Positions 1-7,828 are shown, counted from the stretch's first letter. The stretch is DNA of 48,894 nt from Caryophanales bacterium UBA3631 (GCA_002374055.1 DFLA01000037.1:1-48894), one strand, 5' to 3'. Numbers and translations are program-made. Notes: generated by a model not told the origin, from the sequence alone.

Positions 1-92
1 TTTGTAAAAATATTCTTCTTTTTTACATTTATTTTAAATAAACTCATTCCATCAGTAACACTAGCCCTAAAAAGTGAAAAAAACTTTCTCAT
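1..92 (-). CDS. N-terminus of a probable ABC exporter membrane subunit (cut by window edge)
   Basis: Thirty codons are visible, beginning with MRKFFSLFRASVTDG. The ATG lies one base after the TAA of the upstream ABC ATPase gene, and GAGGAT in the end of that gene supplies a ribosome binding site, so the two are almost certainly translated together. In low-GC Firmicutes an ATPase of this kind is usually followed by its membrane subunit. The visible stretch is basic and precedes any membrane helix, which fits a permease N-terminus. The rest lies beyond position 1, so the family cannot be confirmed. Confidence 0.6.
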   Translation of the reverse strand, partial: MRKFFSLFRASVTDGMSLFKINVKKKNIFT

Positions 93-93
93 A

Positions 94-801
94 TTAATCC
101 TCACCCAATTCAAGGAAAACCTTCTCCAAAGACTTATCACCTTTTATATCTTCCATACTTCCTACTTTTACCAAATTACCCTTTTTAATAATTGCTACCC
201 TAGAACAAAGCCTCTCTGCAACATCCAAAATATGAGTTGAAAAAAATACAATTTTCCCCTCCCCAATCATTTTACTCATAATTTCCTTAAAATCAAATAT
301 AGCCTTAGGATCTAACCCAACAAAAGGTTCATCCATAACTAATACCTTAGGATCATGAGCAAGAGCCGCAATTAACGCAACCTTCTGTTTCATACCATGA
401 GAAAAAGAATCAATAGTATCATTCAAATTTTTCTCTATTTCAAACAACTTAGAATACTTCACAATATTCTTTTTTCTTATATCCTGAGGAACCTCATAAA
501 TATCACAAATAAAATTAATAAAATCAATCGCCTTCATTTGCTCATACAACTCAGGATTATCAGGAACAAAAGCCATCTGCTTCTTACAAAAAATCGGATC
601 ATCTTTAACAGAAATTCCATTAATTAAAATATCACCTTCATCAAACTTATGAATACCAACAATAGACTTTATCAAAGTTGTTTTACCAGCACCATTATGC
701 CCAATAAACCCAAAAATTTCACCATCATTTACTGTAAAAGACACATTTTTTAATGCTTCCTTCTCACCATACTTTTTAGATACATTCTTTATTTCTATCA
801 T
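94..801 (-). CDS. ABC transporter ATP-binding protein
   Basis: A 235-residue nucleotide-binding subunit of an ABC exporter that powers transport from the cytoplasmic face. Walker A is GHNGAGKTT (residues 34-42), the signature is the variant SHGMKQK, Walker B is VLVMDEP, and a switch histidine follows in FFSTHILD. The shortened form without an accessory C-terminal domain resembles ABC-2 type drug, lantibiotic or sodium exporters. The start at 801 was chosen because GGAGAG lies just upstream; a longer reading frame to 855 lacks such a site. Its permease partner begins at 92. The substrate cannot be told from the sequence. Confidence 0.9.
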   Translation of the reverse strand: MIEIKNVSKKYGEKEALKNVSFTVNDGEIFGFIGHNGAGKTTLIKSIVGIHKFDEGDILINGISVKDDPIFCKKQMAFVPDNPELYEQMKAIDFINFICDIYEVPQDIRKKNIVKYSKLFEIEKNLNDTIDSFSHGMKQKVALIAALAHDPKVLVMDEPFVGLDPKAIFDFKEIMSKMIGEGKIVFFSTHILDVAERLCSRVAIIKKGNLVKVGSMEDIKGDKSLEKVFLELGED

Positions 802-862
802 ACTTATCTCTCCTTCAACAAAACAAATATACATCATATAATAAAATATTAACACAAACCAG

Positions 863-891
863 AAGTTGAGTTTATAAAAGTTGAGTTTATA
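863..891. repeat. Tandem 14-bp direct repeat in the ABC gene leader
   Basis: AAGTTGAGTTTATA occurs at 863-876 and again at 878-891, a 15-base period. It lies between the probable promoter (903-931, minus strand) and the start codon at 801, close to the expected transcription start, where a regulator could bind. Operator function is inferred from position only. Confidence 0.5.
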
Positions 892-902
892 TTTATAATT
901 AA

Positions 903-931
903 ATTATACAATAAAAAAAATATAATGTATA
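903..931 (-). promoter_or_regulatory. Promoter of the ABC exporter operon
   Basis: Minus strand: TATACA (926-931), 17-base spacer, perfect TATAAT (903-908). The -35 matches consensus at 4 of 6 positions. It would give a leader of about 95 bases containing the direct repeat. Confidence 0.5.
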
Positions 932-1117
932 TAAAAAATTTTTATAATCACCACACCTATATTACATAACATAAATCTATTCTTTTAAAAAAAAGTACAT
1001 AAAAATGCACATCAAACAAAATAAATTTTGTAACATCAAATCAATTATAACGCTAGTTACTTTCTAATACTTTTTCGTTTATTCACTCTTCCATCTGAAA
1101 GTAATAATCTTTGAAAT

Positions 1118-1139
1118 AATGATAAATCTATTTATCATT
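1118..1139. repeat. Inverted repeat, 9-bp arms, 4-base loop
   Basis: AATGATAAA (1118-1126), loop TCTA, TTTATCATT (1131-1139). No clean U-run follows on either strand, so a terminator role is doubtful. It might end transcription of the ORF6N gene. Confidence 0.3.
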
Positions 1140-1293
1140 TTAAATTGCTTTTAGACTATCTCGAATTAATACATTCATTTTCATAAAATTTTCTTTCATT
1201 ATCATCTTCGATATAAATTAAATAACAATAATATCAGCTATCTGATTATACATACAGCTTATTACTTTATCATTATTTATCACATCATTCATA

Positions 1294-2160
1294 CTATCTT
1301 ACCTCACTTATAATTTCTAAAATACAATTCAAATACTTTTTATCTCCAAACTCATTTATCGCAAAACATTTCTTTCCTAAATCTTTAAAAGAAGCTCCAC
1401 AAGTATATAACTTATTTCTATCAAGAATAATAAATCTATCATGAAAAGAATCATTATTTATAAACTTTATATTATCATACTGTTTTTCATACTTTTTCTT
1501 CAAAACATCATCAATATTCTTAGAAACAACAATTATTTTTCTATCAATATTTCTCAATACATCAAACAATTCCTTAGAAGCATAATTGTCAATTATGATA
1601 ATTTCCTCTTTAGAACTATTAAAAATATCCAATAAAACAGAATTTGCATCATAAAACTCACCATCAAAAAATAAATAATCTTTAGCAATAACCTTAGGGT
1701 CAAACTTATCAAATAACTCATTAATTTTTTTAGTATTATCATCCACTTTATCTTCCAATAACAAAACTCTATGAGGTAACACTCTATAATTATAATTAAT
1801 ATAATGTCTCATCTTAACAAAAGCATCCATTATCGAAATTGAAACATTTGTCGCAACCTTTGATTTTAATATAGTCGCAAGCATATAAACTCCTTGTTCA
1901 GTAAAAGCAGTATGGCCTTTTCTAGAACCTCCTTTTGAAGTCGAAATTTTCGACTTCAAATCAACATATTCACTTTCTGAAATTCTAAAGTAAAATCTTT
2001 CAGGAAACTTATCAGGATTATTTTTTACTGCCTCATTAATCCTTTTTGTCTCAACCTGATACAACCTAGCTAAATCAGAATCCAACATTACCTGTACACC
2101 TCTAACCTCATAAATCATATCATCAATACTAATCATTTCTTTTTCCATTATTTCATTCAT
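1294..2160 (-). CDS. ORF6N-domain DNA-binding protein with PLD-like C-terminus
   Basis: A 288-residue protein. The first ~120 residues match the ORF6N domain of phage and accessory regulators (VRGVQVMLDSDLARLYQV, then FPERFYFRIS and TAFTEQGVYMLATILKS). A linker follows, then from about residue 155 a domain ending in FHDRFIILDRNKLY and GASFKDLGKK, a phospholipase-D-like half with an H-x-R in place of H-x-K. This pairing occurs widely in bacterial chromosomes and prophages; its role is unclear, possibly antirepression or phage response. The start at 2160 has a perfect AGGAGG nearby. No other phage genes adjoin it. Confidence 0.8.
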   Translation of the reverse strand: MNEIMEKEMISIDDMIYEVRGVQVMLDSDLARLYQVETKRINEAVKNNPDKFPERFYFRISESEYVDLKSKISTSKGGSRKGHTAFTEQGVYMLATILKSKVATNVSISIMDAFVKMRHYINYNYRVLPHRVLLLEDKVDDNTKKINELFDKFDPKVIAKDYLFFDGEFYDANSVLLDIFNSSKEEIIIIDNYASKELFDVLRNIDRKIIVVSKNIDDVLKKKYEKQYDNIKFINNDSFHDRFIILDRNKLYTCGASFKDLGKKCFAINEFGDKKYLNCILEIISEVR

Positions 2161-2190
2161 ACTATTCCTCCTAAAAAATAACAAAAAAAA

Positions 2191-2217
2191 AGTATACTCC
2201 TCCTTAGAAAAGTATAC
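2191..2217. repeat. Duplicated GTATACTTTT element upstream of the ORF6N gene
   Basis: On the minus strand GTATACTTTT occurs twice, 20 bases apart (its GTATAC core at 2212-2217 and 2192-2197), and the stretch between holds an extra AGGAGG-like sequence. Each copy contains a TATACT that could act as a -10. It looks like a small duplication of the control region or paired operator half-sites. Confidence 0.35.
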
Positions 2218-2344
2218 CCGCATCATGTCTATTTACTTCTTGCCTAAATAAATAAACGTTATCGAACTAATTGTCATATTAACACACAGCAAGTTAATTA
2301 ATACAACTAAATTATAACTTATTTTTAATTTATTAACAAGTGTT

Positions 2345-3250
2345 TTACTTACTATAATGAGATGAAATATCATCATAATCCTTATTCTTTATATGATCAC
2401 ATATTTCCTTATCCCATATATACTTATCAAGAAATTTATTCTCATACCAATTTGGAAAAAACTGTTCAACATAATCAATAGACTTTTTAACATAATCGCT
2501 ATCTATATTTTTACCAGCTCTCTTAAAATTACCAAAGAATAAATACCAAACAAGTAAAAACTCCAATCTTTCTCTTCTAGAAAAATCTAACTCATCCAAA
2601 TTCTTATAATTAACTATATCACCAATTGGTTTAAAAATTTCCATATACTTATCTGACCAAGTATTAGAAATAGATGATTCATTTCTTCTATAAAAATATA
2701 AAGGCTCCTCAGTGTATGATATATTCTTAGATAAAAAAGACAACTCATAATTAAATATTAAATCTTCAGCAAACATATGACTAGTAAACCTAACACCATC
2801 CAAGTATTTCGCATTATACAATTTATTATAACAACATTGTCTTATAAATAAACTGTTTTTTTCTGGAGATAAAAAAGTATCTTCTCCATTAACACTTATA
2901 CCACAATAAGAATATAAATCATCCTCTTTTATAATAGACACAAGCTTTTCAATAAAATCAGGTTTTACCGAATCATCTCCATCAATAAAAGAAATATACT
3001 TACCAGTTGCATAATCTAATCCTTTATTTCTTGCCATACCTGGACCAGCATTTTCCTGTGAAATACATATAATCCTATTATCTATTTTAGAATACGAATT
3101 CATAATATCTAAAGACCTATCACTAGACCCATCATTAACAAGAATAATCTCTAAATCCTTATAAGTTTGATTAATAACAGAATTTAAACATTCACCCAAA
3201 TACTTTTCAATATTGTATATAGCAATTATAATAGATACTTTTCCCTTCAT
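2345..3250 (-). CDS. Family 2 glycosyltransferase
   Basis: A 301-residue GT-A fold enzyme that transfers a sugar from a nucleotide donor, probably onto a surface glycan. The N-terminus VSIIIAIYNIEKYLGECLNSV, the VNDGSSDRS nucleotide-binding motif and DGDDSV (the DxD metal site) are all present; the second half has the FAEDLIFNYEL motif of capsule-type GT2 enzymes. The start at 3250 is preceded by AGGGGG; a longer frame to 3307 would run into the neighbouring gene. It sits alone between an ORF6N gene and a DUF457 gene, more than 10 kb from the main polysaccharide cluster. Confidence 0.88.
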   Translation of the reverse strand: MKGKVSIIIAIYNIEKYLGECLNSVINQTYKDLEIILVNDGSSDRSLDIMNSYSKIDNRIICISQENAGPGMARNKGLDYATGKYISFIDGDDSVKPDFIEKLVSIIKEDDLYSYCGISVNGEDTFLSPEKNSLFIRQCCYNKLYNAKYLDGVRFTSHMFAEDLIFNYELSFLSKNISYTEEPLYFYRRNESSISNTWSDKYMEIFKPIGDIVNYKNLDELDFSRRERLEFLLVWYLFFGNFKRAGKNIDSDYVKKSIDYVEQFFPNWYENKFLDKYIWDKEICDHIKNKDYDDISSHYSK

Positions 3251-3272
3251 AAAACCCCCTAAAACAGGAGAT

Positions 3273-3300
3273 ATTATACATGATTTTAAAAAAAAGTCAA
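3273..3300 (-). promoter_or_regulatory. Promoter of the isolated glycosyltransferase gene
   Basis: Minus strand: TTGACT (3295-3300), 16-base spacer, TATAAT (3273-3278). The -35 overlaps the stop codon of the upstream DUF457 gene. Confidence 0.65.
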
Positions 3301-3905
3301 ATAACACCCATACTAATTAAAATTAAATAAAAAACAATCATCAAACTAAACAACCAAAACAAAAACTTATTAACCTTACCATTGCTTTCACATATTCCAA
3401 AACATAATCTATATTTAGATGGATAAAATAAAGAAACACCCTTCTTATTAAATAAATCCAAAACAATATGACTCGAATGAGAAACAACATAAGGAACAAT
3501 TACATTATCATAAAAACCATAAGATAAAATGCCAGTATAAACAAACAACCCTAATATAGAATGAGTAAAAGATCTATGACTAGACTTACTTCCTAAATAA
3601 GCCATAACAATAAATAAACATATACTAATTAAATAATTAAAAATCTCACTACATTCTTTTATCTTACAATATAAATCTATATCAAAAAAAAACTTAATAA
3701 AAAAACTCATAACAACAATAGTAATCAAAGAAACCATTAATCTATCAAATAACTTATCACTAGTAGAATCTTTCAAATCAACATCAGGAACCAAGCCACC
3801 TAAAGTAGCACACCCACAAGTAATAAGTAAATCACAAATACTATTAGGTTTCATCAAACATAAAGAAACTAAATTCGCACACATAACATGAGTTTTCTTT
3901 TCCAT
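3297..3905 (-). CDS. DUF457 / YdjM-type membrane-bound metal-dependent hydrolase
   Basis: A 202-residue polytopic membrane protein with hydrophobic segments through its length. The family pattern is visible: an early histidine (EKKTHVMCANLV), GGLVPDVDLKDS, and SHRSFTHSILGL, the His/Asp residues thought to bind metal in YdjM-like proteins. Members are annotated as putative metal-dependent hydrolases, although a reaction has not been well shown. Two ATGs are adjacent at the start; the second (3905) has the better distance to AAGGTGG. It lies downstream of dtd, separated by a terminator and its own promoter. Confidence 0.75.
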   Translation of the reverse strand: MEKKTHVMCANLVSLCLMKPNSICDLLITCGCATLGGLVPDVDLKDSTSDKLFDRLMVSLITIVVMSFFIKFFFDIDLYCKIKECSEIFNYLISICLFIVMAYLGSKSSHRSFTHSILGLFVYTGILSYGFYDNVIVPYVVSHSSHIVLDLFNKKGVSLFYPSKYRLCFGICESNGKVNKFLFWLFSLMIVFYLILISMGVI

Positions 3906-3920
3906 CATACCACCTTAACA

Positions 3921-3929
3921 ATTATACCA
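3921..3929 (-). promoter_or_regulatory. Extended -10 promoter of the DUF457 gene
   Basis: Minus strand TGGTATAAT (TG at 3929-3928, hexamer 3921-3926) directly after the dtd terminator; no convincing -35. The leader before the ATG would be very short. Confidence 0.5.
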
Positions 3930-3957
3930 TAATAAAAAGTGAAATAAAACATTTCAC
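3930..3957 (-). terminator. Rho-independent terminator of dtd
   Basis: Minus-strand hairpin with arms GTGAAAT and ATTTCAC (3939-3945 and 3951-3957, 5-base loop) followed by five Ts. The stem overlaps the dtd stop codon. Confidence 0.75.
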
Positions 3958-4391
3958 TTAGAATCAATAATTATAGTGGTAGGCCCATCATTAACCAAAC
4001 TAACCTTCATATCAGCTCCAAAAATACCCTTCTTAGTAGGAACAATACTATTTAACTTATCACAAAATAAATCATAAAGTTTAATAGAATCTTCACCTTT
4101 CATAGCCTTAATGTAACTAGGTCTATTACCACGAGAACAATCACCATATAAAGTAAACTGACTAACACATAAAATGGAACCACTAACGTCTTTAACACTT
4201 AAATTCATAACACCATTACTATCATCAAAAACTCTTAAATTAACAACTTTATTTACTAAATAATCAATATCTTTAACAGTATCACCATCAGTAAAACCAA
4301 CCAATACCATCAAACCATTATCAATACTAGAAACAATCTTTCCATCAACACTTACACTACTATTTAAACATTTCTGAACAACTACCCTCAT
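3954..4391 (-). CDS. dtd: D-aminoacyl-tRNA deacylase
   Basis: A 145-residue cytosolic enzyme that removes D-amino acids (and glycine mischarged on tRNA-Ala) from tRNA, a proofreading step. Full family length, with MRVVVQKCLNSSV at the start, the catalytic-pocket motif SQFTLYGD and the C-terminal NDGPTT motif that excludes L-amino acids. The start has AAGGAG eight bases upstream. In many Firmicutes dtd follows relA; here relA is absent and the gene is flanked by a SpoIID-domain gene and DUF457. It has its own promoter and terminator. Confidence 0.95.
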   Translation of the reverse strand: MRVVVQKCLNSSVSVDGKIVSSIDNGLMVLVGFTDGDTVKDIDYLVNKVVNLRVFDDSNGVMNLSVKDVSGSILCVSQFTLYGDCSRGNRPSYIKAMKGEDSIKLYDLFCDKLNSIVPTKKGIFGADMKVSLVNDGPTTIIIDSK

Positions 4392-4420
4392 AAAAATCTC
4401 CTTAAAATTAATTTATAAAA

Positions 4421-4449
4421 ATTATAACAAAAAAAGAACAATTTTACAA
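4421..4449 (-). promoter_or_regulatory. Promoter of dtd
   Basis: Minus strand: TTGTAA (4444-4449), 17-base spacer, TATAAT (4421-4426). The -35 and spacer overlap the terminator of the upstream SpoIID-domain gene, so the stop signal and next promoter are interleaved. Confidence 0.55.
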
Positions 4450-4454
4450 TTGTC
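4429..4454 (-). terminator. Rho-independent terminator of the SpoIID-domain gene
   Basis: Minus strand: a stem of GACAATT with AATTGTTC (one bulged T), 4-base loop, then seven Ts. It overlaps the stop codon at 4444-4446. Confidence 0.7.
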
Positions 4455-5808
4455 CCAAACTAACACCAGGATAATAATGCAATAAAATATCACGATAACT
4501 ATACCCAGCCTTTCCCATACCATTCGCACCGTACTGACTCATACCAACACCATGTCCATACCCACGAGTAGTAATAACAACACCATCATTATTCTTGACT
4601 ATATCAAAGTCAGCACTCCTAAGTCCTAACATACTTCTAAAACTAACGCCACTAAAAATATTACCATCAATACTAATACTACTAACCCTACCACCACTAG
4701 TATAACCTAAAATATTAAACTCACTATCACCATTAACACTAAATCCCAACTTGCTAGATAATTCACTATAACTAAAAGATTTACTAATAGAAAAACTAGG
4801 ATTGGTATTATCATAAGAACTTTCAACACTTACTAAATAAGGATAAGAATTACCCCATACATTACTAGAATCCTCAGTTTTACCATTACTAGTAGAATGA
4901 TATAAGGCTTCAATATAATTACCATTATAAGTCAAATAAATACCTTTAGTACTATTAACAGCATCCTTTATCTTACTGTAATAAGAACTATAATTGCCAC
5001 CCCAAATACTAGCTAATTCACCATTATCTTTATAACTTTGAGTAGACTCATTATCACTTAACACGCGCCCCATACTATTAGCCTTTAAAGCATATGTTCT
5101 GGCAATAACAGCTTGAGCCTTCAAAGCTTCACTACTAAATAAAGCAGGCATTTCAGCACCTACAACCCCAGTAACATAATCTTCTAACTCCAAACTAACA
5201 ACACGACCATCACTTCTTCTAACACTGACATAAATATTATCATCAACTTCAGGTTCAATGACAACATTAACAGGTTCTGAAACTACATTATTCACTACAG
5301 AATCTGAAACACTATTATTCACTATTGGTTCAGAAATAGAAACATTATTATTAACCGTATCAAAAGTATTAGAATTACTAACTACACCATCAGATTTAGT
5401 ATTATCTACAACAATAGAAGGACTATCACTACTAACTACCAGCTTATTTTCAGAAACATTAGTATCCTCATTAATAGCATCACTCTCTTTAACCTCATCA
5501 TTTTTAACAATTTCCTCAAATTCATGAGTATCAACCTTTTCCTCAATAGAAACATTATTATTCATAGCTACTTGTGAAAAACTAGGAGTACTTAAATTGA
5601 TGCTCCCAAATAAAACACCACCAGAAACTAACGCAATAGTTGCACCCTTAAAAATAATATTATGTTCCCTAATAAAATTTCTAACAACATCATGTATCTT
5701 CTCACGTTTAGCCATAAAATCAAAACTAGAAAACTCATAATTAAAATCAAAAAACAAATATAACACATCTTGCCCATTAACTCTTCTAATAGTATATCCA
5801 TTAATCAT
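4444..5808 (-). CDS. SpoIID/LytB-domain peptidoglycan lytic protein with N-terminal membrane anchor
   Basis: A 454-residue protein. SpoIID proteins are lytic transglycosylases that trim peptidoglycan, classically during engulfment of the forespore. A cytosolic stretch of ~50 residues (MINGYTIRRVNGQDVL...) precedes a membrane helix (about 52-71), then a ~130-residue linker rich in Ser, Val and Asn, then the SpoIID domain: LEDYVTGVVGAEMP, LKAQAVIARTYAL, YHSTSNGKTED, and GYGHGVGMSQYGANGMG from residue 416. The start at 5808 follows GGTGA; an upstream TTG at 5820 is less likely. No spoIIQ or spoIIP lies nearby, so a vegetative wall role is also possible. The long low-complexity linker is unusual. 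Confidence 0.85.
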   Translation of the reverse strand: MINGYTIRRVNGQDVLYLFFDFNYEFSSFDFMAKREKIHDVVRNFIREHNIIFKGATIALVSGGVLFGSINLSTPSFSQVAMNNNVSIEEKVDTHEFEEIVKNDEVKESDAINEDTNVSENKLVVSSDSPSIVVDNTKSDGVVSNSNTFDTVNNNVSISEPIVNNSVSDSVVNNVVSEPVNVVIEPEVDDNIYVSVRRSDGRVVSLELEDYVTGVVGAEMPALFSSEALKAQAVIARTYALKANSMGRVLSDNESTQSYKDNGELASIWGGNYSSYYSKIKDAVNSTKGIYLTYNGNYIEALYHSTSNGKTEDSSNVWGNSYPYLVSVESSYDNTNPSFSISKSFSYSELSSKLGFSVNGDSEFNILGYTSGGRVSSISIDGNIFSGVSFRSMLGLRSADFDIVKNNDGVVITTRGYGHGVGMSQYGANGMGKAGYSYRDILLHYYPGVSLGQL

Positions 5809-5849
5809 AGAAATCACCAATATTAATTTTTACAAAAATAATAAATATA

Positions 5850-5876
5850 TACAAAAAAAGTTAGTATATACTAACT
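5850..5876 (-). terminator. Rho-independent terminator of the KilA-N gene
   Basis: Perfect 18-base palindrome at 5859-5876 (arms AGTTAGT and ACTAACT, loop ATAT), followed on the minus strand by seven Ts. It lies two bases past the KilA-N stop. Confidence 0.75.
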
Positions 5877-5878
5877 AA

Positions 5879-6709
5879 TTAACAAGAAATCATCTTTAAC
5901 TCATCAGATTTATTTAAAATACCTAATTGATAATCAGCAATACTAGGTAATATATCAAATCTTTCTTCTTTTGATTTACCATCCTTAATTAATTCTGAAT
6001 TATGTGATTCTAAGTTTGAAAGTACAGTAAGCTCATTAATACTAGCAAAATCCCTCATATTATATTTAGAAGCAAGAGAAGGATTTAAATCACGCCATTC
6101 CTTAGCAGTAGATTTAAATATAATAACATTTAAAATATCAGCCTCTTCTGCATACTTTAACCATTCCCTATTTTTATAATAATTATTATTAGGTAAAATA
6201 TAATTCTTAATTGCATCAGTATGTATCAAATAATTATTCTTAGATAATAATCTCTTAATATCCCAATTTCTATTACAATTTTCTAATTCTTTTAATCTTT
6301 GAAACTCTCTTATCAAATATAATTTAAAAACAGGACTAATAGCTGAAGCAAATTCAAAAGCAATATCTTTGTGAGCATAGGTACCACCATATTTACCTTT
6401 TTTAACAAATATACCAATTGCACCAGTTCTATCAACCCACTCAGTAACACTAGGAGTAAAAGTTAATAAGCCAACTTGCTTTCTAAAGTGTTCAGATTCG
6501 AACACTTTAAAATTTGGATTATAAATACTTTCCCATGTACTTAAAAAATCAAGGGTATATCTATTTCTTAACCAATTTCGTATCACATCAGCAGCTCTGG
6601 AATTATCACTTTTAGCCTTAGCTATATCAGATATACAAATATAATCATTATCTCTATCACTAGATATACCAATAGAAATATCATTAACTACAATAACATT
6701 ATTTTTCAT
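5879..6709 (-). CDS. KilA-N domain protein
   Basis: A 276-residue protein whose first ~150 residues match the KilA-N DNA-binding domain of phage antirepressors: NWLRNRYTLDFLSTWE, then FTPSVTEWVDRTGAIGIFVKKGKYGGTYAHKDIAFEFASAIS split across a typical helix-rich fold, then FKLYLIREFQRLKELE. The C-terminal part (IHTDAIKNYILP... EWRDLNPSLA) recurs in chromosomal KilA-N proteins and may mediate effector or partner contacts. Start at 6709 with GGAGG. It is monocistronic, with a strong promoter and its own terminator. Its promoter is closely similar to one in front of the type III toxin gene. Confidence 0.85.
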   Translation of the reverse strand: MKNNVIVVNDISIGISSDRDNDYICISDIAKAKSDNSRAADVIRNWLRNRYTLDFLSTWESIYNPNFKVFESEHFRKQVGLLTFTPSVTEWVDRTGAIGIFVKKGKYGGTYAHKDIAFEFASAISPVFKLYLIREFQRLKELENCNRNWDIKRLLSKNNYLIHTDAIKNYILPNNNYYKNREWLKYAEEADILNVIIFKSTAKEWRDLNPSLASKYNMRDFASINELTVLSNLESHNSELIKDGKSKEERFDILPSIADYQLGILNKSDELKMISC

Positions 6710-6732
6710 TTTATACCTCCATTCTTAACCAA

Positions 6733-6761
6733 ATTATAATACACAAACATACGTATGTCAA
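6733..6761 (-). promoter_or_regulatory. Strong promoter of the KilA-N gene with embedded palindrome
   Basis: Minus strand: TTGACA (6756-6761), 17-base spacer, TATAAT (6733-6738), all consensus. The perfect palindrome ACATACGTATGT (6747-6758) covers the spacer and part of the -35, a natural operator position. Positions 6741-6762 match 10635-10656, upstream of the toxin gene, at 19 of 22 bases. Confidence 0.8.
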
Positions 6762-6793
6762 TAATAGAATTAAAAAGTATTCAAAAAGAATAC

Positions 6794-7714
6794 TTATCCC
6801 ATCACTTGACCACCATTATTATGAATCACTTGACCTGTCATATAACTAGAATCATCACAAGCTAAAAATACAAAAGTAGAAGCAAGTTCATAAGGCATAG
6901 CTCCACGAGCCATCGCACTATCAGCACCCAAAGAAGGAATCTTCTCAGCTACCCAACAAGCAGGTTGTAAAGGAGTCCAAAAAAATCCAGGAGCTATCGC
7001 ATTAACACGAATATTCTTTAAAGCCAAATTACGAGCTAAAGCGCGAGTAAAACCAACAATAGCTCCCTTAGTACTAACATAATCAATTAATTGCGGATCA
7101 CCATAAAAAGTAGTCACACTAGATAAATTAATAATAGAAGCACCACTTTTTAAATAAGGTAAAACCTCACGAGTTAAATAAAACATACCATAGACATTAA
7201 CCTTAAAAGTCCAATCTAATTGCTCATCACTAATACACTCCAAACTATCCTGCTGATACTGTACCCCTGCATTATTAACTAAAATATCAATATGACCATA
7301 CCTACTAATAGTTTCATCAACAACAAACTTACAAAAACCATGATCAGTAATATCACCTCGGATTAAAAAACACTCTCCACCTAAAGACTCAATATAATCC
7401 TTAGTATCAAAAGCATCACGATCCTCATCATAATAAACAATAACTACCTCAGCACCTTCCTTAACATACGCAATACTACAAGCACGACCTAGTCCACTAT
7501 CACCACCAGTAATAATCGCAACTTTATCCTTTAACTTACCACTACCCTTATAATTAGGATTATCAAAAATAGGAAGTGGATCCATTAAATACTCCATACC
7601 AGGTTGATCATCCTGAGATTGTTCTGGCGCTAAAATATTATAAACAGTACTCTTTATACCAATAGGTCCATCATACTTATAATAATCATTACCAAAATTA
7701 TAATCATAATCCAT
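6794..7714 (-). CDS. SDR family oxidoreductase (YhdF/YdaD type)
   Basis: A 306-residue classical short-chain dehydrogenase with an N-terminal extension of ~45 residues, as in Bacillus general-stress proteins YdaD and YhdF. The cofactor motif TGGDSGLGRA, NNAG, the catalytic Ser in INLSSVT and YVSTKG (Tyr-x-x-x-Lys) are all intact, ending with MTGQVIHNNGGQ. It reduces or oxidises an unknown alcohol/carbonyl with NAD(P)H. The start at 7714 follows GGGTGA; a longer frame to 7795 has no good binding site. Monocistronic, facing away from the plus-strand ABC genes. Confidence 0.9.
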   Translation of the reverse strand: MDYDYNFGNDYYKYDGPIGIKSTVYNILAPEQSQDDQPGMEYLMDPLPIFDNPNYKGSGKLKDKVAIITGGDSGLGRACSIAYVKEGAEVVIVYYDEDRDAFDTKDYIESLGGECFLIRGDITDHGFCKFVVDETISRYGHIDILVNNAGVQYQQDSLECISDEQLDWTFKVNVYGMFYLTREVLPYLKSGASIINLSSVTTFYGDPQLIDYVSTKGAIVGFTRALARNLALKNIRVNAIAPGFFWTPLQPACWVAEKIPSLGADSAMARGAMPYELASTFVFLACDDSSYMTGQVIHNNGGQVMG

Positions 7715-7828
7715 ATTATTCACCCAAAATAATATATGAATAAATAAAAAAAAGGTTAATAAACTTGGTGCGATACAAGAGCCTATTTTGAACACTTACA
7801 TCTATAAAGAACAAACTAATAAATATCA

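Larger units (their letters stand above)
802..1293. other. Gene-free AT-rich intergenic region
   Basis: About 490 bases between the ABC ATPase and the ORF6N gene. It holds the minus-strand promoter at 903-931, a tandem 14-base direct repeat at 863-891 and a 9-base inverted repeat at 1118-1139. No reading frame longer than a few dozen codons with a credible start was found on either strand. The part from about 1030 to 1290 has a somewhat coding-like base mix on the minus strand but is full of stops, so it could be decayed gene sequence; I could not recognise any protein in it. Confidence 0.6.

Noticed and set aside
802..1293. Possible decayed gene between the ABC and ORF6N genes
   Set aside because: Short frames interrupted by many stops and no recognisable protein, so listed as intergenic only.
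5258..5527. Plus-strand reading frame of 89 codons, rich in Thr, Ser and Leu
   Set aside because: It is the antisense of the low-complexity linker of the SpoIID-domain gene and has no ribosome binding site.
1294..6709. ORF6N and KilA-N genes as parts of a prophage
   Set aside because: No integrase, terminase, capsid or lysis genes lie near either; housekeeping dtd sits between them.
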